This document shows positions 16,725 to 29,200 of a stretch of DNA of 64,000 bases, one piece after another. Made by a program: the position numbers and the translations under genes. The notes below the pieces were generated by a model. It saw only the letters and a list, made by a program, of their open reading frames with translations, was not told the origin of the DNA and searched no databases. Position 1 is the first letter of the stretch, and each line of letters begins with the position of its first letter. Source of the DNA: Anseranas semipalmata (Eukaryota > Chordata > Aves > Anseriformes > Anseranatidae); NCBI GenBank assembly GCA_013399115.1, contig VXAA01001428.1, forward strand, positions 1,005 through 65,004, in the 5' to 3' direction.

Positions 16725-19669
16725 CCACAATGCAGCGTTACCCCTGATGACCGGGAAGCCTGCTTAAAGCACACACGCTGGACTTCTTTTATCTGAAATG
16801 AACAGGATTGATGCACCATACTTATAATGATTGAAACAAATCATGGTAATTTAGAACAGTTTAAATCCCCATTTTAGGCAAAACCATCGAAGCTTGATAT
16901 AATGATCATGGAAATTATGTTATTCCATACACACAAACAGTTAAATTGTTTGGAACATTACCTGAGGGAGATTTGCTGCCGGCAGCCTTTGTCCTCTATA
17001 GCCCAAATTTCCTAACACAAGCAGGGTCTTGAGAGACTACTTTTCACCCAGCTATTTGTCCAGACTCTTGGAATATGACCTAATTGGTGGCCAGAGATTC
17101 AAAATATGATGCAAGAACTGTATTTTTGTTTAGCTTTGTTCAATCTGTATTACTTTCTTTGGATATAACTGTCCATTAAAATATATTTTATTCAACACAG
17201 AAAACAACTAGTAATTGAGACAAAGATATCATTTCTTGGATGTGTTCTATATAAGCTGAGCATTTAACTCCTTTTACATTTAAAAGTCCCATTTTCCTCT
17301 AATATTGCCAATACAGTGTTTAGACCACTTTCATTTTTCACTATTTCATTAGAACTCATTTTTCTGTTGTATTCAACACATGCTGGGCTGCAGTAAGAAG
17401 GCAACTGACTACTGCTTAATAATTCAATGTTATGATACTCTTCCCTCTCCTATTTCATTTGAGTTTACGAAGATAAGGAATATTTCAGCCCTTTCGGATT
17501 CAAACAGGACTCTAGGTAATGCAAATGAATCCCTGTCGATCAAGTTCTAGCGAGTGTATGCACACGTATGAATACAAGACCCACAGAAGTACTGGAAACA
17601 GACTCAATTACAACAAGCAATTAGAAGTTTTTAATAACCACAGTGTTACTATATATTAGCCTTGTAAGCATCAACTTATTGAGGAGTTCAGTTTCAAAAT
17701 AAGAGTTACAAAAGCAATACAGCAAATGGATAACCATATCCCATTTTCCACCTGTTCATGCTTCTTCCTTCTGATATACACAGAAAAGCTACCTGTAAGA
17801 TGATGTCAGACTACAGCTAAATATACAAATGAAATTTTATAAATGTTATTCTATTTTGATACCATTTTGTTTCAGGCCCTACAAGAATCTGAGGAAAAAG
17901 ATTTGTGCATCTAGAATGCACACCTACATACACAGTATTGTAGGAAAATACTATTCAGTCTGACATTTAACTTAATACTGAAAAGAACTGAGGATAACAT
18001 GATCATTTAGTTTACCTGTATCAAAAGCTGACAAGCAAACAGTAGTATTGAACAAAATGATTCAATGGCTGCTAGTATCAGATCTAAAAAAAACCCCAAC
18101 AACAACGTTAAGAGTACCTTCAACTTGATGAGAACATGTAATGACATTAGAAATAAACACTTCATTTATGATTCATTTACACTAACACTGAGAGAACAGA
18201 ACAGTTGTATTTCAAATTAGTATCACTAACTCAACTGTAAGGATAAACTCTCATAGCTAGACAGACAGGGGAATGCAAAATCCTAACTTAGAATAATGTG
18301 CATTTAAATACAAAATGGAAGATAGAAGAGTAATTATTTTGTGGGTCTGTCTTTGCACTGTAGTCTCTTGCAGACCTATGTATCCATCACCTGAAATCAA
18401 AATAGGTAAATGTGATGCTATAAACTCAGACATTATAAAAATCTCTGTTTAGATATTTTTTTAGTATTAAAGAACAGTGCTACAATAATCAAATGCAATT
18501 CATAATATGTTTAGGGAAATGTTGGTCTATTGACTTGGTGCATCCTATTCACATAATGACCCATGAACTCTTGTATATTAAATGAAATTTCCTGAATCCC
18601 AAGTTATGAAATTAGATTAGCAAGATAACCATCTTCACTAATATACGGTATTATTTTTTTCCTTTATTTGTAAACCTAGAATTATGTTACTCATTTTTAA
18701 TTAAAAAAAAAAAAAGTATATTAAAAAGCTGAATCTACAGACAGGTAAAAAAATTATTATTGCTACATCTATATCACAAAACATTAGAAATAAAAGTCCT
18801 AAAGGGTTTTTAAAATAGGTGCATTTTTTTTCTAACAATCTGTTAAACTTCAGCTGTCTCAACTTGTAGTTATCATTACAAATGTTCAATTTATAAATAC
18901 AAATCCCAAATATTTCCTCTTGTTCGTAAGTATTTAACATAGCTTCAGGGATACAAGAAAGCAGATACAATATGAACTGTCTGGTACATATGATGGGAAT
19001 TTTTTTTTTCCTGAAGATTCAAAAGCGATATGAAAACCAATGAAAAGCATGCTTCTGCTGTGACGCATTCCCTCCAGAAGTCTTACAAAAATTATACTAT
19101 TGAATAATGTAAACATAAGTGTCAGGTTGCATCTAGAGTAACAGACCACACATTATGGAAGAACTTACAAGAAAAGATTGCCAAATTTCTGATCTGCTAC
19201 TGATTAGCAGAAGAATGTTATGCATTTGTTCCTAGTTGTAATCTAACCTTCATGCATATTCAAAAGCTAGAGTATATGTACATAGTAACAATAACCTTGC
19301 ATGCTTCTTTACACACTCTCTTTAGTAATATGGGTCCTAATGAAGATAATTTTAGGAAGCTGGCGAATCCTGTATGATTTCACTACTCAGAAAAATATCC
19401 ACATTTCAAAAACAGCAAATTTGTTATAAATTACAGTTCATATTGGTCCTTGACCACAATACAATAATAAACAAGGTACTCATCATTTTATATTGCTTAA
19501 TACTTGGAATGCCACATTTCCTTCACATACTTGTTTTACTAATGCTGCCTTTTTAAAAATGTATGAAGGATTTTTGCTTTGTAGTTCACATTTGTATGGC
19601 TTTCCTAGAAGAGTGCAGAATACCATACTGAATGCCTATTGTGCAGAAATAACCCCGAAGGCTGTATCA

Positions 19670-19795
<126 letters not shown>

Positions 19796-21179
19796 TTAAA
19801 AAATGATTCATGCAATGAGAAAATAGAGGCAGACAAATCTTACATAAACAAGTTACTTTAACAATATCCGTCTTGTAAAAAAAATTGAAGAGGGAGAGAT
19901 GAGGGCACAAAAATCCTTTTTCTCCCCAATTAGTTCTGTCTGCTGAGTTTTTGGCAGACTCCCACTTAGCAGTTCACAACAGGCTGCACTTTATGTCAGC
20001 CTACAGGCTCTCTGTCACAGAGAGACTGCCAGTGGCAAGGACTGTACTGCTCTATATGAATGTACAGTAGCTGGTTTGTCACGAACAGACAGAAAAATAC
20101 AAGGCTGTTGCAAGCATTCTGGAGCTCTGATCCTTAAAATGATGGCATCAGAGGAAAAAATTCTTAAACCTATTTGTAATGGGAAAGCTCCAGTTCTACA
20201 CTTCAACAACAGAATATTAACAAATTAAAAAAAAAAAAAAAAGGAAAAACAAACAGCACAAAAACTCTAAGCTGATAATTCGAACAAAATTTTCTATCTT
20301 TGAGTGGGCAAAGCTCACAACTATTTTGCTGCATTCCTAAATCAGTACGGGCCAGATTATTAGCTTCCAAGAAATATGATTAATCTTTCTGCATAATTGC
20401 TAAACCTGCAAGGTACAGATGGAAACACGGAACCCAATCCCACATCACTGAATTGAGAAACAAAATTTGTCATTAATTTGCATTATGTGACTGACGTCAG
20501 GATTAGGCCTTTTGAGTGCACATCATCTTTTGGCAAAATAACTCAACAGCAAGTGAAACAAGCCAGAAAGCACAATTCTCTCAGCCAGTAGTGTGCTTCA
20601 CATTTAAGGTCATTTTAAACAAATGAGGCACAAAAGTGCAAGAATACAAATAACTAAACAGTAAGAGGGGCTAAGCCACTTTAGTCTCAACTGTTCTTCA
20701 GAAGATTACCCAACTTGGGAAGCGACACAGACTTGCAGTATGTCAAAGTCTCAAAGTGAACTTTGAGATTTTGCCTATGGGATGCTTACAACTGTACTTC
20801 TAGTAATTTAACACTACTGATAACATTTACCTATCTTTTGAGGAAACCGTCCACAATTCCCTTAAAAAACTCCACAGCTTTTAAAGTAGAATTCCAAGAT
20901 GCCAAAAATCTGCAACAGTATCAAAACTACCCCTCCCCCCAGTAAACTATAACTGTAAAACGGTCAGTAATTTGAAAGGGATATTGGGATGAGATAACTT
21001 GCACACAGTCATTCAAAACCTGAAGAATTACAACAGCGTACCTTACACAGCACTGTACTAAGCCATGAGAACACTGAAGGTATAGCCAGGGGAAAAGTCC
21101 ATGTGATGCATGCATCCACCCACATCTTCTAGTCTTAAATCTCTCTCCAATTTTTGTGGATTCTGGTAAGAATGCATTT

Positions 21180-21343
21180 CATAGACTCACAGAACCACAG
21201 AATGATCTAGGTTGGAAAAGACCTTCAAAATCATCAGGTCTAACCATTAACCTGACCTACCTAGTCCTATCACTAAACCATGTCCCTCAGTGTCCCTACA
21301 TCCATGTCCCATCCCTAAACCATGTCCCTCAGTGCCACATTTG
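21180..21343 (-). mobile_element. CR1 LINE 3-prime tail fragment with a 42-bp internal duplication
   Basis: The plus strand begins with CR1-end units resembling CATAGAATCACAGAAT and continues with the reverse complement of a CR1 3-prime untranslated tail (TAGGTTGGAAAAGACCT, then ATTAACCTGACC and CTAAACCATGTCCCT). The element therefore lies on the minus strand, in the sense direction of NDUFS4, and is strongly 5-prime truncated. The 20-base string CTAAACCATGTCCCTCAGTG occurs exactly at 21273-21292 and 21315-21334, a local duplication with a 42-base period. Confidence 0.85.
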
Positions 21344-23182
21344 AAGATATCAACTTGATCATTCGGAAACAGCCACTCGTAATACTACACAAGAGAATAG
21401 CTGCACTGGATTTAACACGTTAACTCAATGAGCATTCAATTTTCAGACAATAATTGGCAGGGTAAAGTTTTGAGGAGGTAAAACTTACACTAGAAGGGAA
21501 ATTGAAATTAGTGACAACTAATGCCACAAGAATCTTACAAAACTAAGTAACTGGAACATAGTTCAGTCCAGTAGTATTTCAAATGCAGATTCCCACCAAT
21601 CTATACCTCTAACACAGATTACTACTAAATTACCTTTGATTTGCCAGTAATAACAACAACGAAAAGCCTCCATGTCATGAAAAACGAACTCAAGGCACAA
21701 AGTTTATAGAATCACCCAACTCTGTGATATGGATGGACAGATGTATTTGAAATGACAAAATGTGCCTGCAAGGGTACTTTGAAGAAGAAGATGAATTTTG
21801 GGGGGGAAGCCAAGGACTCCAAGAATTTCACATCTAGAAGGTAACTACTCTGTTAGCTCAAAATTTCTATTCTAAAGAAAAAACACAGCCGTTATTTTTT
21901 AATTTGCACATATCAAACAAGTATGTCATAAGAACAGGATACAATGATACTGCAATATACTATAAAGATGCTTTTAGACAGTCCTTCTTCAAAAACATGC
22001 CCAAAGAGAAGCTATCCTAAAAGTTTCTAGAACAGGAGCATAACTCCTGAGTTCCAGTGCGAAGTAGCTGAAAGCACACCATCTGCAACCTTAAACAAGT
22101 CAAACATTGTGATGGGAAAAGAAGTTTCTCCTCCCATCCCAGAAATTTTAGTATTAAAATAGTATTCCACAGTTATTCTAGAGCACCATGTGATGTGGTA
22201 TTCTCTATGTTACCTAATATACAGCCAAAGAAGGATACTGGACCATACAATCAAATTGGTCCTTTCTGGATATAAAATAATCTCATATAAATCAAGAACT
22301 TCTCAGAACCTTGCTCTGTGAAAAGGTCTGATGAACATGTGAAGGGTTTGACTATGCCAGGATTGGAGTAATTAGGCTGATCAGAATCACAAATTATCCT
22401 TGTAATATAAATGCAATTTGAACAAAATTTACAGTATTTCAGATTGAGTTTGGGCCAGCTTTTTAATATGGAAAAACATTTAGCACCTTTAAAAAGTGCA
22501 CATGCCATGCCCTTCCAAAATTATCTCCTCGCAGCATTATGTCATCTGACATCCTTTCTACTCAGGTGATTGCTCATTTTGGAAATTTCTGCCTTTGCAG
22601 AAAAAAATAAAGGTCTCCTACCATTATAGTTAACAGGGAAGAACAAATACTTGTAAAAATCCCATCAGATTAAAGGTAGGCAGAATCTCTCTCTGAGATG
22701 CCTCTGAACTGCATACAGAAGGAGCTGATTTTTTTGCACAAGGTGTCTCTGTCAGATGGGATAAACTGGAAGGCTCTCTGTGATGTTTTAGCTCTTCCTC
22801 AAAAGCAAATAGGCAGTTTACTAACCTAAGTCAATTTCTGCTCCTCTTCATTTTTCAAAGCCATTTCTCTTGACTACACAATTTTTGAAAAAGCTCACCT
22901 ACAACTGGAATTTGCCACCTTGTTCCCTTAAACATGCAGACTTCTGCCCAGTCCCAGATTACAGTGAGTTTGAACTTTCCTTAAGAACTCCATATCTGAA
23001 AACTGGTTGAAAACAGGCATTTGGACTGGACTAGGAATCTGAAGCATAAGTCCATGGAGGTCTTTCTGTGTAAGACTGCATAAAATACCCACTTTCCTTT
23101 AAAGATGACAGACTATTGACACTGCCATTTCTTGCATCTCTCCTAGGAAAGTAGCCTGGAGCGTATAAGGACCAGCAACATG

Positions 23183-23218
23183 AAAATATGTGATCTGAAT
23201 AAAATATGTGATCTGAAA
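23183..23218. repeat. 18-bp tandem duplication
   Basis: The unit AAAATATGTGATCTGAAT at 23183-23200 is repeated at 23201-23218 with one change in its last base. It is a simple local duplication in intron 1. Confidence 0.8.
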
Positions 23219-23325
23219 TATTACTATTTCAAAGTTAATAGAAAGCATTACTTGATTCCCAGAGCACTTGTTTAATTTTCAACAGGTTTCATTCATTGCA
23301 TGTTTGTCCGGAATGTCAGACACTT

Positions 23326-24240
23326 AATCATAGAATCATAGAATATTCTGAGTTGGAAGGGACCCACAAGGATCACCAAGTTCAACTCATGGCTCCACAC
23401 AGGACCACCCAAAAATCAAACCATGTGTCTGACAGCATTGCCCAAATGCTTCTTGAACTCCAGCAGGCTCGGTGCTGTGACCACCACCCTGGGGAGCCTG
23501 TTCCAGTGCCCGACCACCCTCTTGTTGAAGAACCTTTTCCTGACACCCAGCCTGACCCTTCCCTGTCACAGCTCCATGCCGTTCCCTCGGGTCCTGTCGC
23601 TGTCACCAGAGAGCAGAGATCAGCGCCTGCCCCCCCGCTCCCCTCATGAGGAAGCTGCAGGCCGCCATGAGGCCTCCCCTCAGCCTCCTCTGCTCTGGGC
23701 TGAACAAACCAAGGGACCTCAGCAATTCCTCATTTGTCTTGCCCTCTAGACCCTTCACCACTTTGTAGCCCTCCTTTGGACACTCTCCAATAGTTTCATG
23801 TCCTTTTTGTACTGTGACACCCAGAACTGCACACAGTACTTGAGGCGAGGCTGCACCAGCGCAGAGCACAGCGGGACAATCCCTTCCCTCGACCAGCTAG
23901 CAATGGCGTGCTTGATACACCCAGGGCATGGTTGGCCCTCCTGGCTGCCAGGGCACACTGCTGGCTCATATTCAACTTGTCGTTGACCGGAACCCCCAGA
24001 TCCAATTCCATGGGGCTGCTCTCCAGCCTCTTGTCCCCCAGTCTGTATGTACAACCAGGTATGTTACCCCTTCCCAGGTGCCGAATCCAGCACTTGCTCT
24101 TGTTAAATGTCATGTGGTTGGTGATTGCCCAGCTCTCTAATTTGTCAAGATCTCTCTGCAAGGCCTCTCTACCCTCGAGGGAGTCAACAGTTCCTCCAAA
24201 TTTAGTGTCACCCACAAACTTACTCAGTATACCTTCAAGT
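23326..24240 (-). mobile_element. CR1 LINE fragment, C-terminal reverse-transcriptase region, inactive
   Basis: The left end carries the CR1 terminal repeat units (AATCATAGAATCATAGAAT), so the 3-prime end of the element is at 23326 and it reads on the minus strand. The right part of the insert encodes the palm end and thumb region of the CR1 polymerase: recognisable blocks are [44 protein letters not shown]. The catalytic FADD box of the family reads FVGD here, so the first of the two metal-binding aspartates is replaced. Several frameshifts separate this block from the tail. The element is 5-prime truncated within the polymerase domain, as is usual for CR1. Confidence 0.93.
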
Positions 24241-25083
24241 CCTAACTTAACTGAAGAGATAACCAGGAAACAAACCCCTTCCACACAATCTTCTCTTTTC
24301 AAACTCCCACGACAAGAAGTATAATTTCATCACTCATATTTCCCCTTAGAAATCATATTATCTTGACAACACTTATTTAACCTTCAAATTAAATGAATAT
24401 AAAATCTAAATCACTTAAGTGACTACTCTGTTTTAACCTTTTATTCTGTCCCCAACAATAAAGTAATTTGCACAAAATTCCCAATTAATTCTTGCCTCTG
24501 CCCACATACACCCTGGACCTCTGTGACAGACTGAATTGCAGTAGTATAAAACATACTTTTTACTGTTCCATCCTCATACGATTCTCCTTTCTTCTGACCT
24601 CTGGAACAGTAATCTGCTTCCCTCCTTTCTCTTTCTAAGCAGTATGGCTTCACATGATCACATTTTGCCTTCCTTGACTGCTTACGCATTTTTTTTTCCT
24701 GGCCAAACATCTTGGGTTGGTGCCTTCAGAGGAGAAAGTCCCATTTCTTACCCTGTTCCATGACAAGCCAAGCTCTGATTTAAGATTACTGTAAAAACAA
24801 TATTTTAAATAAATAGACCAACAATTCAATTCCAAAGTTCAGAAACTCTACTGAACATTTTAGACATAACAGCTAGCAACAATCAATCCTGCTATCTTCT
24901 AGGTTCATTAATCTCCCATTCAAAATACAGATCAGACGAAATTCCTTCACACTTACTATCTAATAAACAAAGTGTGATGATACTCCGAGCTGACCAAAGC
25001 TTCATTGTGGATCTGCCCAAGCATTTTTCTTACAGTGAGCTACTGATGAGCAAGCAAGCTTTTAAATGCAAAAGCCTGAGTTT

Positions 25084-26265
25084 CATAGAATCATAGAATG
25101 GTTTGGGTTGGAAGGGACCTTAAAGATCATCTGGTTCCAATCCCCCTGCCATGGGCAGGGATACCTTCCACTAGAACAGGTTCTCCGAAGCCCCTTCCAA
25201 CCTGGATGTTCCAGCCTTGAACACTTGCAGGGATGGGGCATCCACAGCTTCTCTGGGCAACCTCTTCCAAGGCCTCACCACCCTCACAGTAAAGAATTTC
25301 TTCCTAATGTCTAATCTAAATCTACCATTTTTTTAATTTAAAACCATTACCCCTTGTCCTATCGCTACACTCCCTGACAGAGAGTCCCTCCCCAGCTTTC
25401 CTGCAGGCCCCCTTTAGGCTCTGGAAGGCCGCTATAAGGTCTCCCCGAAGCCTTCTCTTCTCCACGCTGAACATCCCCAACTCCCTCAGCCTGTCTTCAC
25501 AGGAGAGGTGCTCCAGCCCTCTGACCATCCTTGTGGCCTCCTCTGGACTCGCTCCAACAGCTCCATGTCCTTCTTGTGCTGGGGGCCCCAGAGCTGAATG
25601 CAGTGCTCCAGGTGGGGTCTCACAAGGGCAGAGTAGANNNNNNNNNNNNNNNNNNNNNNNNNNNNNNNNNNNNNNNNNNNNNNNNNNNNNNNNNNNNNNN
25701 NNNNNNNNNNNNNNNNNNNNNNNNNNNNNNNNNNNNNNNNNNNNNNNNNNNNNNNNNNNNNNNNNNNNNNNNNNNNNNNNNNNNNNNNNNNNNNNNNNNN
25801 NNNNNNNNNNNNNNNNNNNNNNNNNNNNNNNNNNNNNNNNNNNNNNNNNNNNNNNNNNNNNNNNNNNNNNNNNNNNNNNNNNNNNNNNNNNNNNNNNNTT
25901 ACTGATCTCCACTTGGACATTGAGCCATTGACTGCAACTCTTTGTGTACGACCATCCAGCCAATTCCTTACCCACTGAGTGGTCCATCAATCAAATCCAT
26001 GTCCCTCCAATTCAGAGACAAGGATATAGTGCGGGACAGTGTCAAATGCTTTGCACAAGTCCAGGTAGATGATGTCAGTTGCTCTTCCCCTATCCACCAA
26101 TGCTGTAACACCATCGTAGAAGGCCACCAGATTTGCCGGGCATGATCTGCCCTTAGTGAAGCCATGCTGGTTGTCAGCAATCACCTCCTTATTTTCCATG
26201 TGCCTTAGCACAGTTTCCAGCAGGATGTGATCCACGATCTTGCCAGGCACAGAGGTGAGAGTGAC
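25084..26265 (-). mobile_element. CR1 LINE fragment with polymerase fingers/palm region; contains assembly gap
   Basis: The 3-prime terminal units and tail begin at 25084 (CATAGAATCATAGAATGG). After the unknown bases at 25638-25898, the minus strand encodes an earlier portion of the polymerase: [33 protein letters not shown], and motif A as [13 protein letters not shown], with the first catalytic aspartate intact. Motifs B and C would fall near or inside the gap. The order of blocks on either side of the gap fits a single element of about 1.2 kb, truncated at its 5-prime end near 26265. It is in the sense direction of NDUFS4. Confidence 0.93.
25638..25898. other. Assembly gap (261 N)
   Basis: A run of unknown bases lies inside the CR1 copy at 25084-26265. 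Any open frame crossing this run is not supported. Flanking CR1 sequence suggests the missing bases are internal CR1 polymerase sequence, but the true size is unknown. Confidence 0.98.
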
Positions 26266-29200
26266 TTTATTAGAATAGTTAGTCTTTTAAAACAAACAAA
26301 AAAACTCAAAATGACTTAGACAAAAGTAAAATTAAGGTTTATAAAAAGTCACTCACGTCCTCTGTAATCTTCCTGGTACATTCACATGCTCAGTACGTGG
26401 CTAATCAACTCTGCAGCTTCTTGGACTGTAGCAAACCTTCCACAACATCTTTTTTCTGCCATCAAGGAGGTCTGGCTATGGCTGGTGAAGATGCATCTAG
26501 CACCAACTCCCTTCTCCCCAAGGATACTTTCTCTCCTAAATCTCCTAGTCATCACTTTCATGGAAGATAACATTTTCATTCTTTACACATTAGTCTGTCA
26601 CACAAATATGAAGGTGTTTCTGTCTTTCCACAAACATGACTAACTTGGCATGAACCTATAGCAGGTCCTTTTGCTCAAAAAGACCACAATTCAAAATGTC
26701 ATTCGGCTTACAACTACAAAAATGGTGTTTTCTCCCTTCCCACCCCCACAGCATTGTGTTGGGCATTTAAATTCCTTAAACTTGATCTATATGATCCTGT
26801 ATAATCATTTCACATACAGTCATTCAATTATTTCTATCATTTATTATAATTTCATTATACTAATTTCTGCATTTCACTTAAAATATAACTACTTATATTT
26901 TTGTCTTTAGCATGAGTCTAATCACGGCCCAGGTCATCATGAACTCTGCTTTAAGGTCTGCTATAAAACAATATACTTTACATACATTTCTGGGTTTTCG
27001 TGTTAGGAATTTAAAAAAGCTAAGGTCACTTTTTCTTCCATAATGAACAGTTCTTCAGAGGGCATTACAGACCTGAACATTATATCCAGACTGGGTTATG
27101 GCTACAACTTACTGTTTTAGACTCCACAGTAAACTTAAAGTTCCTTTATACTGAATATAGAGAGAAGATTAGAAACTTAGCAAAGAGTACACTATATGGT
27201 CTTCTTGTTAAATACTTGTAAAAATACTCTCACACTAGCTCAGTAACACTGAATGAATTAACGATGAATACTTGTGAAAATGTGAATTTGTAGAATTCAA
27301 AAAATTCCACAGGTTTTGCTTATTTTGGAAAAACAAATCCCGTGATCAACTAACCACATGTATGTCTTCTATGAGAATAGGTTACTCCCCTTCCACAGTC
27401 ACCGAAGTCGCAAATAGGTTCTGTGTCTCTGCCACAAAAATGCAGGGGTCCATTACAAAGCCATTTGAAGTTCTTCAGTCCTCACTACAACGTATACGCC
27501 AGTTTCTAGTCTCTTGACCATCCTATCCCGCTATAGAATAAGGAAGTAGCAGAGTTCCTTGTTTCCAGGGACATATGTCTCCTTCTCCCTTCTGACATTT
27601 GAGGTCATAGCTCTGTTGATGCCATTAACGAGTTCTGTTGAAATGGAGAAACCAGTCAAACACAGACAGAAGTCTTCTGTGACATTTGGATGAAAGAAAT
27701 AAAGGCATCTAGCTTAAAAATTTGTCTTGGTAATTTTGGATATTTGTAGTCAACTTTTAAAAATTACCAAATAAAGTACTTAAATATCTGCTAACAACCA
27801 ATTTTTAACACTTACATGCTTTTGTTTATTTAGCTGCATAAGCAGCAAAATACCTTGAAGTCTTGCAGAAGAGAACACCAGCCACAGAGCCTGTAGAAGT
27901 GTCACAAAGAATTCCCACAAGCCTGGCAGAAGGTGACAAGCAGCCATATTCACAAGGCATGAATTTGCCTTCCACAAAGAGCAACACTGTTACTGGCACG
28001 CTACACATAACACCCAGATGTGAAAACCTATATTTACCTGATCTAATCTGGAAGTTAAGATCGAATTCACTGCAGGAAAAAAAGGCTCCTTAACCTCTTC
28101 ATGCAACACATCTGACTGTTTGATCTATTAGCACCCCCTTTTGGTCAACTGTTGGAGATAAATTAAAGAAAACTAGATACCATGTAATCAGATCACAACA
28201 GAGATGAAACAAAGTCCTAGAGAAAACCTCATGTACCTGGTGAAAAATGAAGGCAGTCATTAAGAAGTAAGTCTAAAGGGAGTTTTAAGTATTCTGATAC
28301 TGAGTGACCTGAGCACCAGTAGATATGCATATGCAGAAGCTGGACTGAACCTTTTGATGCACAAATCAGATAACCATTCTTAGAAAACCAACTTTTTTTT
28401 TTTTTTTTTAAATATCATGGCATTTGTCAGGAATAATAGAAGCTTCACAGCATATAGCCACCATTAAAACTTTGAAATTCTGAACAAGAAGAACATGGAA
28501 AAACTGTCAGCTCAGAACTTTCCACAGCATCCAACTAGTCACATGCTGCAATTAAGTAGACCTAAAACAAATTAGTATAATGTTCTTTCATGTAAAATGC
28601 AGACATTAATGACTCCCTGTTACATCACGTCAGATAAAGTACAGATCACGGTATTCAGGCCCAGTATAATGCATTTTTACACAGACAGCTTGTAAAGTTG
28701 AACTTGTGGGAGATGAACTTAAATACAGGGGGACAATACTTCCTTGCTAGTTGATTTACTACTGTAATACTGTAATTAAAGGGACAATGACTTATCAGAG
28801 TCACTGATATTTTCTTTTTACCTAGATACGTTTATTATTCTTACAACACCCCAACATAAACAAAATATGGGACAGTTTATAATGCCAAACAGTCCATGTG
28901 GAGACCATGCATGTCTATTTTGCAGTATGACCTGCATGAATAACTTTTGGTTTTGGAGAAGCAAATTTCCTATTTATGAATAGTTACATTTTCAGACAAT
29001 ACTGGCATATCATAATTTTTACTTTGCCTGAAAAATGATGTTAAATTATAAACACTGTAAATTCTGTTTCTGAATGGATGAAAGGAATACTAACTCACTT
29101 AATCTAAAGTACTGAAATTTCTGTATTAAGTAGCAAAAAAGACCAAAATTGAAACAGAAATATATAAATACTGCATAAGAACATAAAAGTTCATATGCAA

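Noticed and set aside
20749..20768. TCTCAAAGT and ACTTTGAGA inverted pair with a 2-base spacer
   Set aside because: The loop is too small for a stable RNA hairpin, and a 9-bp near-palindrome is common by chance.
25322..25990. Open frames crossing the gap at 25638-25898
   Set aside because: The middle is unknown bases and the flanks are CR1 sequence, not a host gene.
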